A DNA stretch of 64,000 nt. Source: Maricaulis virginensis (GTDB lineage Bacteria > Pseudomonadota > Alphaproteobacteria > Caulobacterales > Maricaulaceae). Under the pieces are notes generated by a model, which was not told the DNA's origin, did no database searches, and saw nothing but the letters and a program-made list of their open reading frames with translations. Position numbers and translations under genes: made by a program. The DNA lies in assembly GCF_027922185.1 (NCBI RefSeq), contig NZ_BSFE01000007.1, forward strand, positions 1 through 64,000. The letters are read 5' to 3'. This document shows, piece by piece, positions 36,034 to 44,956 of this stretch (position 1 is its first letter; each line of letters opens with the position of its first letter).

Positions 36034-36639
36034 ATGGGCACTCAAAGGCATGCGGCCCTCGCTGTTGCGGCCGTGGTCGCGGTCTCGCTCCTGGCGGGTG
36101 CGAGTCGGCGCGCGCCAGCCGGCGAGCCAGGTCATGCGCTGATCAAGATCGACATGAGCGCCGCGGACTGCGGAACTCATAACGCCGTTGGTCTGAGCAT
36201 CGAGCGGCTCGTCGAGCTGCCGGCATCCGGGCCGCTCATTCTGGACGCCGGCCTCATGCAGGAAGGCTTCAACGTGCCGGCCGGGGGAGGGCTGCTCAAT
36301 CCGCTCCTCGACGAGCTCAGGATTCTGATCCTGGCTGACTTTGTCACCATTGTGAGCGGCGAAGTTCCCGATGCACCTGCCATGCTCAGCCTGGTTCCGG
36401 GCGAGGGCGGCGAATGGCACGGTCAGATCTCGGCACAGCTGGGCGCGTCTGCCGGGGAATGGAAGATATCCAGCGCCGGCACAGAAGATGACCTTGTCAC
36501 CAATCCCGAAAATTACTGGCGCTTCGATGTGCGGATCGACCAGCGGCCCTTCTGGCAGCGTTGGTTGCGGCTTGGCGGGGTTGATCACCATTCCAACGCC
36601 AATGCCGGGGGCGATGCGTGCCCGGAAATGAATAGCTGA
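36034..36639 (+). CDS. Secreted hypothetical protein
   Basis: 201-residue protein of unknown function. The start has a Sec-type signal (AALAVAAVVAVSLLAGASRR) and GGAGGG six bases before the ATG. The mature part is acidic and hydrophobic in patches (LLNPLLDELRILILADFVTI) and has a Cys in each terminal region (AADCGTHN, GDACPEMN). It does not resemble a family I know. It stands between nrdB and folP without overlaps. Confidence 0.65.
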   Translation: MGTQRHAALAVAAVVAVSLLAGASRRAPAGEPGHALIKIDMSAADCGTHNAVGLSIERLVELPASGPLILDAGLMQEGFNVPAGGGLLNPLLDELRILILADFVTIVSGEVPDAPAMLSLVPGEGGEWHGQISAQLGASAGEWKISSAGTEDDLVTNPENYWRFDVRIDQRPFWQRWLRLGGVDHHSNANAGGDACPEMNS

Positions 36640-36687
36640 CCAATCAGTCCGCTTGCCAAGCCTGACGGCGGGGACTAGCTAGCGGTC

Positions 36688-37518
36688 ATGCCGAAGTTCC
36701 GCACCCGTCGAAATTCAGACATCCCCTTTGTCATGGGCGTGCTCAATGTCACGCCTGACAGTTTTTCCGATGGCGGGCAGTGGATCGACCAGGATGCCGC
36801 GGTGCGCCGCGCCCTGGAAATGCTGAAGAACGGCGCCGATGTGATCGATATCGGTGGTGAGTCGACCCGGCCGGGCGCCGATCCGGTTCCCGAGGCCGAG
36901 GAGCTGCGCCGCGTTATTCCGGTCATCAAGGCGCTGCGCGACGAAACGGCGGCAAGGATCTCCGTCGACACGTTCAAGCCGGCCGTCGCGCGTGCCGCGA
37001 TCGAGGCCGGTGCGGATATCTGGAATGACGTCATGGCGCTGCGCTATGAGGGCGCGGTGGAAACGGCGGCCGAACTGGGTGTGCCGGTGATCCTGATGCA
37101 CATGTCCGGTACGCCGCAGGACATGCAGAAAAACCCGCAATACGACGATGTCGTCTCCGAGGTCTGCGACTTCCTGACCGAGCGCGCCGATATCGCCATG
37201 GCGGCCGGGGTGAGCGCGGACAGCATCTGGCTCGATCCGGGCATCGGTTTCGGCAAGTCACTGGATCACAATCTGGCGCTCATGCACGACCTCGATGAGG
37301 TGATCGGTCTGGGCTATCCGGTGCTGTTCGGCGCCTCTCGCAAGCGCTTCATCGCAGCGATCGATGAAGGCGCCGCTGAATTGGAACGGCTGGGCGGCTC
37401 GCTGGCCGCGGCCCTGCGCGCCGCGCAGGCCGGTGCGGCAATGGTGCGCGTGCACGATGTGCGCATGACGGTGCAGGCACTCAAGGTACAGGCCGCCATT
37501 CGCAAGGGGCGTTCTTGA
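36688..37518 (+). CDS. folP: Dihydropteroate synthase
   Basis: 276-residue cytoplasmic TIM-barrel enzyme joining p-aminobenzoate and hydroxymethyldihydropterin pyrophosphate in folate synthesis, the sulfonamide target. It has the two signature loops MGVLNVTPDSFSDGG and DVIDIGGESTRPGA, then ISVDTFKP, NDVMAL, LDPGIGFGKS and LFGASRKRFI. Length is typical. A SugE-like exporter gene follows with an overlapping ATGATG start, so the two are probably co-transcribed. Confidence 0.96.
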   Translation: MPKFRTRRNSDIPFVMGVLNVTPDSFSDGGQWIDQDAAVRRALEMLKNGADVIDIGGESTRPGADPVPEAEELRRVIPVIKALRDETAARISVDTFKPAVARAAIEAGADIWNDVMALRYEGAVETAAELGVPVILMHMSGTPQDMQKNPQYDDVVSEVCDFLTERADIAMAAGVSADSIWLDPGIGFGKSLDHNLALMHDLDEVIGLGYPVLFGASRKRFIAAIDEGAAELERLGGSLAAALRAAQAGAAMVRVHDVRMTVQALKVQAAIRKGRS

Positions 37519-37862
37519 TGATGGCGCTGTTCGGTCCCTGGACCTTGCTCGTGCTCGGCGGAATCCTGGAAATGGTCTGGGCGCTGGGCTTCAAATATGT
37601 CGGCCGCGACGCGCCCTGGTGGCAGCAGGGCGGCGTCGTTCTGGCGCTGATCGGATCGATGACGCTGCTCTTCCTGGCAATGAAGCAATTGCCCGCCGGT
37701 ACGGCCTATGCCGTGTGGACGGGGATCGGCGCGCTCGGCGTTGCAACGTTTGGCATCCTGGTCTTCAAGGAACCGGCGACGCTGGCCCGGATCGTCTTTC
37801 TGGCACTGATCCTGATCGGTATTATCGGGCTGAAGGCGACCAGCGGCTCCAGCGCCGGCTGA
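37518..37862 (+). CDS. SMR-family exporter, SugE/Gdx type
   Basis: 114-residue small multidrug resistance protein with four membrane helices. The first carries the essential Glu (GGILEMVWALGFKYV), where the W-x-x-G-x-K pattern is typical of SugE/Gdx guanidinium exporters rather than EmrE. Helix 3 has AYAVWTGIGALG, and the final helix is VFLALILIGIIGLKATSG. The start is one of two adjacent ATG codons at 37518/37521 overlapping the folP stop. No guanidine riboswitch is seen, as there is no leader. Confidence 0.85.
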   Translation: MMALFGPWTLLVLGGILEMVWALGFKYVGRDAPWWQQGGVVLALIGSMTLLFLAMKQLPAGTAYAVWTGIGALGVATFGILVFKEPATLARIVFLALILIGIIGLKATSGSSAG

Positions 37863-37868
37863 CCGGCC

Positions 37869-39077
37869 TCAGCCGAACGGATCGTCGATCGACTTCGAGG
37901 GCGCGGTGAACCAGCGCGGGCCGTCCTCGGTCATGTAGAAATGGTCTTCCAGCCGGATGCCGAACTCGCCTGGCACGCAGATCATCGGCTCGTTCGAGAA
38001 ACACATGCCGGGCGCCAGCGGTGTCGTGTCGCCACCGACAAGATAGGGTCCTTCATGGATATCCAGCCCGATCCCGTGGCCGGTGCGGTGCGGGATGCCG
38101 GGCAGGGCATAGCCCGGGCCCAGGCTGCGGCGTTCGGCCTCGGCGCGTGCGGCCGCATCGACATCGGCACAGGGTGTACCGATCCGGGCAGCGTCGAAGG
38201 CGGCCAGCTGGCAGGCCTTCTCGGCGTCCCAGATTTTGCGCTGCCGGTCCGTCGGCGTGCCGAAGACATAGGAGCGGGTGATGTCGGACTGATAGCCATG
38301 CATGGCGCAGCCGGTGTCGATCAGCACCATGTCGCCCTCATCCAGCGCTTTCGGCCGCGCTACCCCGTGCGGGAAGGCGGTGTCCGGTCCGAACAGCACG
38401 ATGCAGAAGGTCGAGCCGCCGGGCGCACCGATCTTCTTGTGCGCGGCATGAATGAATTCGGTCACTTCGGCGGTCGAGATGCCCGGACGCAGGATGCGGG
38501 CGGCAGCCTTGTGGACCTCGATCGTTGCTGTCTTCGTCGCCTGCATCAGCGCCAGCTCGTCGGCATCCTTGCGGGCGCGGGCGCCCAGGACAATCCCGGC
38601 CGCATCCGCCGCCGGGCCAGTCCAGGCGTTGTTGAGGGCGTTGGCGGTGACCAACGGCGTGTCGGGTGACAGGGCGAGTGTCGCGTTCGCCCGGCCGAGC
38701 GATGCGACGAGGGCGTAGGGATCTTCATGCTCATCCCACACGGCCAGCGGCGCGTCGAGACGCAGATAGCTCTCCAGCGTGCCGGTCTCGAAAGCCGGGC
38801 CGACATAGGAAAGATCGCCTTCCGCGCCGACGAGGGCGCCGACCAGCCGCTCCGTCGCCGGCCAGCGCAGCCCGGTGTAGTAGGTGAGGTTGGAACCGGC
38901 ATTCAGCCAGATCGCATCGATCCCGGCTTCCCGCATCCGCTCGCGCAATCCGTCCAGCCGGCGGCGGAAAGTCGCCTCGGGGATCGGCCTGCAATGCCCC
39001 AGCATGTCGCTCAGGCGTGAGAGTTCGGTCGCAGCGTCAGATCCGCCAACCCCGCGTGTCATCGCCATTTCGGCCAT
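37869..39077 (-). CDS. M24-family Xaa-Pro aminopeptidase/dipeptidase
   Basis: 402-residue metallopeptidase of the aminopeptidase P/prolidase family, which releases residues N-terminal to proline. After a creatinase-type N-terminal domain, the pita-bread domain shows all metal ligands: Asp pair in DTGCAMHGYQSDITRSY, His in HRTGHGIGLD, Glu in CFSNEP and Glu in GIRLEDHF. The ATG at 39077 lies five bases after AGGAGG; ATG 39080 is also possible. Its 3' end is convergent with the sugE-like gene, and rluD lies just upstream on the same strand. Confidence 0.9.
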   Translation of the reverse strand: MAEMAMTRGVGGSDAATELSRLSDMLGHCRPIPEATFRRRLDGLRERMREAGIDAIWLNAGSNLTYYTGLRWPATERLVGALVGAEGDLSYVGPAFETGTLESYLRLDAPLAVWDEHEDPYALVASLGRANATLALSPDTPLVTANALNNAWTGPAADAAGIVLGARARKDADELALMQATKTATIEVHKAAARILRPGISTAEVTEFIHAAHKKIGAPGGSTFCIVLFGPDTAFPHGVARPKALDEGDMVLIDTGCAMHGYQSDITRSYVFGTPTDRQRKIWDAEKACQLAAFDAARIGTPCADVDAAARAEAERRSLGPGYALPGIPHRTGHGIGLDIHEGPYLVGGDTTPLAPGMCFSNEPMICVPGEFGIRLEDHFYMTEDGPRWFTAPSKSIDDPFG

Positions 39078-39102
39078 CATCTCCTCCTGAACTGGGCTGC
39101 GG

Positions 39103-40110
39103 TCAGAGCCGCTCGAGAAACTTCTCCAGCCGTTCCATGTCTTTCGGCAGCTCGCTTTCAAAGCGCATGTCTTCGCCGGTCACCGGGTGTTCGAAGCCCA
39201 GAATGGCGGCGTGCAGGGCCTGGCGGCGGAAATCCTTCAGCTCGCGGCCATTGTCCGAGATCGCCAGGATGTTGCCGCGCTTGTTGCCATAGACCGGATC
39301 GCCCAGCAGCGGACAGCCGATATGGCCCATATGGACGCGGATCTGGTGCGTGCGGCCGGTTTCCAGACGGCATTCCACCTTGGCGGCCAGCCCGGTACCG
39401 ATCGCGGCACCCGGCGCCTGTCCGTAGCGGGCGAGCGTGGCGTAATTGGTGATCGCATGCTTGCCGGCTTCACTGTGCGGATCCCGGGGCACGACGAACT
39501 TCTTGCGGTCCTGCGGCGCGCGGGCGATGCGGGTCTCGATCCGGCCGGCCTTGGGCGAGGGCGCATTGCGCGTGAAGGCGATATAGGCGCGTTCGACCGT
39601 GTGCGCGGCAAACTGCGCGGCGAGGCCCTGGTGTGCGGCATCCGACTTTGCGACCACCATCACGCCGGACGTGTCCTTGTCCAGCCGGTGCACGATGCCC
39701 GGACGTTCCACCCCGCCAATGCCGGACAGCGAGCCGGCGCAGTGATGCAGGAGGCCGTGCACCAGCGTGCCGGTCCAGTTTCCGGCAGCGGGATGGACGG
39801 CGAGGCCGGCGGGCTTGAGCAGGACGATCAGATCGTCATCCTCGTACAGCACGTCGAGATCCATCTTTTCGGGCACGGGGTCGGCCGCGCGCGGCGCCGG
39901 GACTTCCAGGGCATAGACCGAGCCGGCGGCGATCTTGGCGGACGGATCGGTCAGGACCGTACCGTCAACCCGAAGCTGGCCCTGCTCGATCAGCGCCTTG
40001 AGGCGCGAGCGCGACAGGGTCTCGATCTGGCCGGCCAGCCAGCGGTCAAGGCGTTCGCCGGCGGCATCGGCGTCGGCGGTGAGTTCGGTGAGCTGGTCGG
40101 TTGCGGTCAT
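39103..40110 (-). CDS. rluD: RluD-type 23S rRNA pseudouridine synthase
   Basis: 335-residue RluA-superfamily enzyme. The N-terminal S4 RNA-binding domain (about 17-75: GERLDRWLAGQIETLSRSRL) is followed by the catalytic domain with VLLKPAGLAVHPAAGN, the active-site motif RLDKDTSGVMVVAKS, and ETGRTHQIRVHM. RluD forms pseudouridines in helix 69 of 23S rRNA. RluC cannot be excluded by eye. The ATG at 40110 is preceded by GGAGGA nine bases upstream. Confidence 0.93.
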   Translation of the reverse strand: MTATDQLTELTADADAAGERLDRWLAGQIETLSRSRLKALIEQGQLRVDGTVLTDPSAKIAAGSVYALEVPAPRAADPVPEKMDLDVLYEDDDLIVLLKPAGLAVHPAAGNWTGTLVHGLLHHCAGSLSGIGGVERPGIVHRLDKDTSGVMVVAKSDAAHQGLAAQFAAHTVERAYIAFTRNAPSPKAGRIETRIARAPQDRKKFVVPRDPHSEAGKHAITNYATLARYGQAPGAAIGTGLAAKVECRLETGRTHQIRVHMGHIGCPLLGDPVYGNKRGNILAISDNGRELKDFRRQALHAAILGFEHPVTGEDMRFESELPKDMERLEKFLERL

Positions 40111-40166
40111 GGGCGGATCGTCCTCCAGGCGATGCAGGAATGCAACGCGCGGCTGAATGCTGCAGT

Positions 40167-40195
40167 GCGTCATCTACCTGTCACGGCTCTGTCGG
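40167..40195 (+). promoter_or_regulatory. Three-unit Pho box upstream of a TonB receptor gene
   Basis: GCGTCAT-CTAC-CTGTCAC-GGCT-CTGTCGG gives three half-sites at exact 11-bp intervals, with 5/7, 7/7 and 5/7 matches. CATAGA about 18 bp further on could be the -10 element. The second half-site ends 89 bp before the receptor ATG. Confidence 0.72.
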
Positions 40196-40272
40196 CAAAG
40201 CGTCACCGCCACTTCATAGACAGGCGCATCGGATCGCGGCCGAGGGGGCCGCGTAACTGCAAGGACTTAGCC

Positions 40273-42624
40273 ATGACGTTGAAAGCGCGCCTGATGGCGG
40301 CCGCGGCGATTGCTGCGCCCCTGATTTTCGCACCCGCAGCGATTGCCCAGGACGACAACACGGTGGATGTGATCACCGTCACCACCCAGTTCCGCGAACA
40401 GTCTGTCGCCGACGTGCCGATCAATGTCAGCGCCTTCGACGAGGCCCTGCTCGAGGATCTCGCCATTGCCGACTTCGAGGACCTGGCCGCTTTCACGCCG
40501 GGCCTGATCGTGCAGGAACAGTCGCCGAACAATACCGGCTACTCGATCCGCGGCATTACGACCGACAGCGGTGAAGCCACATCGGAAACCCGCGTGGCCG
40601 TGTTCCGCGACGGCGTGTCGATCACGCGTTCGCGCGGCTCCTATATCGAGCTGTTCGACATTGAGCGTATCGAGGTGGCCAAGGGCCCGCAGCCGACCCT
40701 GTTCGGCCGTGGCGCGCTGATCGGCGGCATCAACATCATCCAGAACAAGGCCGAGGACGAGAATTCCGGCTCGTTCGAAATGGGCTTCGGCAATGAGGGC
40801 CAGATCGAGGCGCGCGGTCACTATAATTTCCGTCTCGCCGACGGTTATGGCCTGCGTGTCTCCGGCGTGTCGCGTGAACGCGATGGCTATATCGAGAACA
40901 CCGAAGGCGGCGACCTGCAGGGCCGCGACACCCAGGCCATCCGCCTGGTGCTGTCGGGCACGCCGAATGACGTCTTCTCCTTCGACCTGATCGCCAACTA
41001 CCAGCAGGACACGCCGCCGGGCACCTCCTTCAAGTCCGGCACGCTGCCGGCTGTGGGCGGTGACACCGATCCGTTCACCGCGGCCTCGCTGAACACGTTC
41101 GGTGGCTTCGAGGGCGGCGCCGAGCTGGGTCTGGACCGCGAAGTGCGCGAGCTGACCTTCCTGGCCGACTTCCAGCTGTCCGACGCCTGGACGCTGAATG
41201 CGATCACCGGCTGGCGCGATTTCGACTCGGTCGAGATCTTCGATCCGGACGGTATGGCGCTGCCCTTCCTGGTCATCGCCGAAGACGCGACCGGCGAGCA
41301 GTTCAGCCAGGAATTCCGCCTGTCCTACGACGCCGGTGGCGCGTGGACGGGGTCGCTCGGCGCGCTCTACTTCCACGAGGAAGGCGAGCAGCGGATTCCG
41401 ATCGGCATGAATGAGGCCGTCGCCCAGGCGATCCTCGCACCGACCCTGGCGGCCGGCTTCGGCGCCACCGTGGCGCAGCTCGAGGGTCTGCTGGCGCTCA
41501 ACGGCTTCCCGGGGGTCGATCTGGACAACCCGCTCAACCCCTTCCCCTATTCGGTGGCTGCCCTGCTGCAACAGCAACAGCTGGTGCCGCTGCGCGACTT
41601 CTACCTGGAAGAGGGCTCCAATTCCGGCGAGACGACGTCCTTCGACATCTTTGCCGATACCTCCTACGCCGTGACCGACCGCCTGACCCTGACCGCCGGT
41701 CTGCGCTGGACCTATGAGGACAAGACCTCGTCGGGTTATGGCCGCAATGTCAACGGCCCCAACTTCGTGACCTTCGCCAACACGCTGGTGACGCCCTACA
41801 CGCCGAATGGCGAAACGGTCAGCCAGTCCGGCGAGTTCGACGACTTCACCTGGCGCTTTGCGGCGTCCTACGCCGTCAACGACATGCTGAACACCTGGAT
41901 CAGCTATGCCCGCGGCCGCCGTCCCGACGTGATCTCGGTCGATACCGACAGCCCGACCTTCTTCTCGGAAGCTCCGGCAGAAATCGTCGATTCGGTGGAG
42001 GCCGGCGCTTTCTGGACCTTCGCGCGCGGCACGCTGTCCGGCTCGGTCTTCCATTCGGAATACGAGAACTTCCAGACCACCCGTTTCGATCCGGGCACGG
42101 TCAGCTTTGTCACCGACAATGCCGGCAATGCCACCCAGTACGGCGCCGAGTTGCAGGGCCAGTTCGACATCACCGACCGGGCCGAGCTGTTCGCCAGCTA
42201 TGCCTATAATTCGGCGACTTTCGACGACACCGACTCGAACGGCAATGCGCTGGAGCTGGCGGGCAATACCTTCCGCTATGCCCCGGAACACACGCTCGCG
42301 CTGGGTCTGAACTGGGAAATGGCGGCCGGAAACTGGGGTTCGCTGCGCTTCCTGCCGACCTATAGCTGGCAGTCGAAAATCTACTTCGACAACAATAACG
42401 ATCGCTTCGGTGGCATCCTGCACCAGGACGCCTACGGCCTGCTCAATGCGCGCCTGCGCTACGAGAATGCCGACGAACGCTTCCACGTCGAGCTCTACGG
42501 CACCAACCTGACCGACGAGCAATACCTGATCGATGCCGGCAATACCGGCGGCAGCTTCGGCATGCCGACCTTCATCGCCGGCTCGCCGCTGCTCTACGGC
42601 ATCCGCGGCGGCGTCGAATTCTAG
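40273..42624 (+). CDS. TonB-dependent outer-membrane receptor
   Basis: 783-residue receptor. A signal peptide (AAAAIAAPLIFAPAAIAQ) precedes a TonB-box-like VDVITVTTQ. The plug contains VPINVSAFDEALLEDLAI, YSIRGITTD, VFRDGVSITRSRG and RIEVAKGPQPTLFGRGALIG. The long barrel ends at IRGGVEF with a C-terminal Phe. The ATG at 40273 is the only one placed before the signal; upstream codons in frame run antisense to rluD. The preceding three-unit Pho box and the following PhoD-type phosphatase gene suggest uptake of a phosphorus-containing compound, but the ligand is inferred. Confidence 0.92.
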   Translation: MTLKARLMAAAAIAAPLIFAPAAIAQDDNTVDVITVTTQFREQSVADVPINVSAFDEALLEDLAIADFEDLAAFTPGLIVQEQSPNNTGYSIRGITTDSGEATSETRVAVFRDGVSITRSRGSYIELFDIERIEVAKGPQPTLFGRGALIGGINIIQNKAEDENSGSFEMGFGNEGQIEARGHYNFRLADGYGLRVSGVSRERDGYIENTEGGDLQGRDTQAIRLVLSGTPNDVFSFDLIANYQQDTPPGTSFKSGTLPAVGGDTDPFTAASLNTFGGFEGGAELGLDREVRELTFLADFQLSDAWTLNAITGWRDFDSVEIFDPDGMALPFLVIAEDATGEQFSQEFRLSYDAGGAWTGSLGALYFHEEGEQRIPIGMNEAVAQAILAPTLAAGFGATVAQLEGLLALNGFPGVDLDNPLNPFPYSVAALLQQQQLVPLRDFYLEEGSNSGETTSFDIFADTSYAVTDRLTLTAGLRWTYEDKTSSGYGRNVNGPNFVTFANTLVTPYTPNGETVSQSGEFDDFTWRFAASYAVNDMLNTWISYARGRRPDVISVDTDSPTFFSEAPAEIVDSVEAGAFWTFARGTLSGSVFHSEYENFQTTRFDPGTVSFVTDNAGNATQYGAELQGQFDITDRAELFASYAYNSATFDDTDSNGNALELAGNTFRYAPEHTLALGLNWEMAAGNWGSLRFLPTYSWQSKIYFDNNNDRFGGILHQDAYGLLNARLRYENADERFHVELYGTNLTDEQYLIDAGNTGGSFGMPTFIAGSPLLYGIRGGVEF

Positions 42625-42647
42625 TTCCCCAGGGGGCTGGGGCGGGT

Positions 42648-42676
42648 GGCGCGCCGGGCGGGGAGCCCGGTGCGCC
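42648..42676 (+). terminator. Hairpin terminator after the second TonB receptor gene
   Basis: The arms GGCGCGCCGGGC and GCCCGGTGCGCC pair over 12 bp with one G-U, around a 5-nt loop. A short T-containing tail (CCTTCGTTT) follows. It lies 24 bp after the stop codon, so phoD may be partly uncoupled from the receptor gene. Confidence 0.55.
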
Positions 42677-42770
42677 CCCTTCGTTTATGATCGTAGTGAA
42701 CCCGTCGCGAAATTGCGCTAGTGATCGGTGTTAACCGCCGGTCTGCGCGCGGAAGTCTGGGGGGAGACCC

Positions 42771-44468
42771 ATGAGCAAGATGAAGCTGACACGCCGTACC
42801 GCCCTGATCGGTGCTGCCGGTGCGGGCCTGGCCGTAAGCGCCTGCTCGAGCGGGCCGGAACGGTTCGAACCGCGTGCCGAGGGACATTTCCGGCACGGCG
42901 TGGCGTCGGGAGATCCCGACACGAACAGCATCATGCTCTGGACCGCACTGAGCGACGATGCCGGCGGCTGGCGCGGCGTCGAGGTTGCACGCGACGAAGC
43001 CTTTGAGGACGTGGTGTTCCGGCAGGGTGAGGAGATCACCTACGTCCAGCCGCAGGCGCTGGGCACACTGAAAATCCTCGCAACCGGGCTCGAGCCGGGC
43101 GAACGGTATTTCTACCGCTTTAGCCTCAACGAGACTTATTCCCCCGTCGGCATCACCCGGACCCTGCCCGAGGGCGCGGTCGGGCAATTCCGGATCGGTG
43201 TCTTCTCCTGTTCCAACTTTCCGGCCGGGCATTTCAACGTCTATCGCGAGGCGGCGGAAAATGGCGAGCTCGATCTCGTCCTGCACCTGGGCGACTACAT
43301 CTACGAATACGCGATGGGCGAGTATGCGACCGGCGATGCCGAGGCACTGAACCGCGTGCCCGACCCGCTGCACGAGATCGTGTCGCACGCCGACTATGTC
43401 GCGCGGCACGCCCAGTACAAGTCCGACCCGGACCTGCAGGCGCTGCATGCCGCTGCGCCCTGGATCATGAGCTGGGACGATCACGAGACGGCGAACAATT
43501 CCTGGACCGGCGGCGCGCAGAACCACAATGACGGCGAGGGGCGCTGGGAAGACCGGCGCGATGCCGCGCTGCGGGCCTGGTATGACTGGACGCCCTCGCG
43601 CGAGCCGGAAGATCTGCGCAATCGCTACGGCGTCTACGAAATCGGCAATCTGGCGACGCTGTGCCTGATCGAGAGCCGTCTGTCGGCGCGCGACCAGGAG
43701 ATCCTGAACGATACTTTCCCGGTTGCCTCGGACGCCGATGTCGACGATCCCGACGTGATCGCCGCGGTCGAGGCGTGGAAGCGCGATGTCGTCGGCGCCG
43801 AGGATCGCGAGCTGATCGGCGCGGCGCAGATCGCCGGTATTCGCGAGGCCTGCGCGGCCTCTGTTGCCGCCGGCAAGCCCTGGCGTATCCTGGCCAACCA
43901 GGTGATCATGAGCCGGGTGAACTTCCCCAATTTTGCGGAGGAAATGCCGGGCTGGCTGCGCTGGTGGGCGACGCGGGACAGCGAGTTCGCCCGCAATTTC
44001 ATCATGCGCACCCGGTTCGAAATCCCGTTCAATCTGGACATGTGGGATGGCTATCCGGCCGAACGCGAGCGTCTGTTCGCTGCCCTGCGCGAGGCCGGTG
44101 CCGACGTCATCACGCTGACCGGCGATGTGCACTCCTTCTGGGCCAACGAGCTGACCGATGCGCAGGGCAACCGGATCGGGACGGAATTTGTCGGGTCGTC
44201 CGTCACTTCGCCGGCGCCCTTCTCCAGCTTCGCTGCACCCGGTGTCGACTATGGCCAGATGATGCGCGACGCCAATCCCGATGTTGCCCACTGCAACATG
44301 GTCGATCATGGCTATATCCGCCTGACCCTGACGCCCGGCGAGGCACAGGCCGACTATGTCACCGTGTCGACCATTCTGCAGCGCGACTACCGGGCCGGAC
44401 TGGACAGTCAGTGGCGTATCGGCCGTCCGTCCAATGGCAGTGTTCCGCGCGTCGAGCGGCTTGGCTAA
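42771..44468 (+). CDS. phoD: PhoD-type alkaline phosphatase/phosphodiesterase, Tat lipoprotein
   Basis: 565-residue PhoD-family metallophosphoesterase. The N-terminus has a twin-arginine motif (LTRRTALIGAAGAGLAVSAC), and the same segment ends in a lipobox. This implies Tat export of a folded, metal-loaded lipoprotein. The PhoD N-terminal domain starts FRHGVASGDPDTNSIMLWT. The catalytic core has GVFSCSNF, LHLGDYIYEYA, SWDDHETANNSW and LTGDVHSFWANEL, which carry the iron/calcium ligands. GGGGAG precedes the ATG. It lies 146 bp after the TonB receptor gene, whose Pho-box promoter could drive both. Confidence 0.92.
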   Translation: MSKMKLTRRTALIGAAGAGLAVSACSSGPERFEPRAEGHFRHGVASGDPDTNSIMLWTALSDDAGGWRGVEVARDEAFEDVVFRQGEEITYVQPQALGTLKILATGLEPGERYFYRFSLNETYSPVGITRTLPEGAVGQFRIGVFSCSNFPAGHFNVYREAAENGELDLVLHLGDYIYEYAMGEYATGDAEALNRVPDPLHEIVSHADYVARHAQYKSDPDLQALHAAAPWIMSWDDHETANNSWTGGAQNHNDGEGRWEDRRDAALRAWYDWTPSREPEDLRNRYGVYEIGNLATLCLIESRLSARDQEILNDTFPVASDADVDDPDVIAAVEAWKRDVVGAEDRELIGAAQIAGIREACAASVAAGKPWRILANQVIMSRVNFPNFAEEMPGWLRWWATRDSEFARNFIMRTRFEIPFNLDMWDGYPAERERLFAALREAGADVITLTGDVHSFWANELTDAQGNRIGTEFVGSSVTSPAPFSSFAAPGVDYGQMMRDANPDVAHCNMVDHGYIRLTLTPGEAQADYVTVSTILQRDYRAGLDSQWRIGRPSNGSVPRVERLG

Positions 44469-44830
44469 CTCGTAGAGCAGGCATTGGCGGACCGTTTGAG
44501 CCGTGTCCCTACGTCGACGATGGCCTCGATCACGGGCAGGAGTTCGCGGCCAAGCTCGGTCAGCGCGTATTCGACGCTGGGCGGCGAGGTCGGCTGCACG
44601 GTGCGCACCACCACGCCCTTCCTGCCCAACTCTTTAAGGCGCGCAGACAGCACCTTGGCCGAGATCGGCGGGATGTCGGCCTCAAGCTCCGAAAAGCGGC
44701 GCGGACCGCCGGCGAGATGCCAGATCACATAGGGCGTCCAGGCCCCGCCGAGCAGTTGCATGCACTCGTTCACGGGGCAGTGGGTGCCGTCATCGAGCGG
44801 CCGGGACGTGTTGCGGCGGCGTTTCAGCAT
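44465..44830 (-). CDS. HxlR-family transcriptional regulator
   Basis: 121-residue winged-helix regulator of the HxlR/YodB family. The family start is CPVNECMQLLGGAWTPYVIWHL with Cys18 and Cys23, a usual redox or electrophile-sensing position. RRFSELEADIPPISAKVLSARL is the recognition helix and ALTELGRELLPVIEAI is the dimer helix. The 3' end overlaps the phoD end by 4 bp in convergent orientation. It is divergent from a nitronate monooxygenase gene, its probable target. Confidence 0.88.
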   Translation of the reverse strand: MLKRRRNTSRPLDDGTHCPVNECMQLLGGAWTPYVIWHLAGGPRRFSELEADIPPISAKVLSARLKELGRKGVVVRTVQPTSPPSVEYALTELGRELLPVIEAIVDVGTRLKRSANACSTS

Positions 44831-44897
44831 GCTGGGGCTCCGGAAAGCTGCTTACCGCCGGGATAGTACAAAACGCCGCTTACGCCTACTCACAAGG

Positions 44898-44910
44898 TTA
44901 CATTCTGTAA
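44898..44910. promoter_or_regulatory. Palindrome in the HxlR-nitronate monooxygenase divergent region
   Basis: TTACA-TTC-TGTAA is a perfect 13-bp inverted repeat, 46 bp before the monooxygenase ATG and 67 bp before the regulator start. It is a good candidate operator for the HxlR protein. Confidence 0.5.
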
Positions 44911-44956
44911 TCGCGCTCCCATCTGTCTCCCGACCGCAGCGGACAGGAGGCAAGCG

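Noticed and set aside
37515..37520. A guanidine riboswitch upstream of the SugE/Gdx-like gene
   Set aside because: The gene overlaps the folP stop codon, leaving no leader RNA.
39187..40272. An N-terminal extension of about 360 codons for the second TonB receptor
   Set aside because: It runs antisense through rluD and across the Pho box. The signal peptide starts at 40273.
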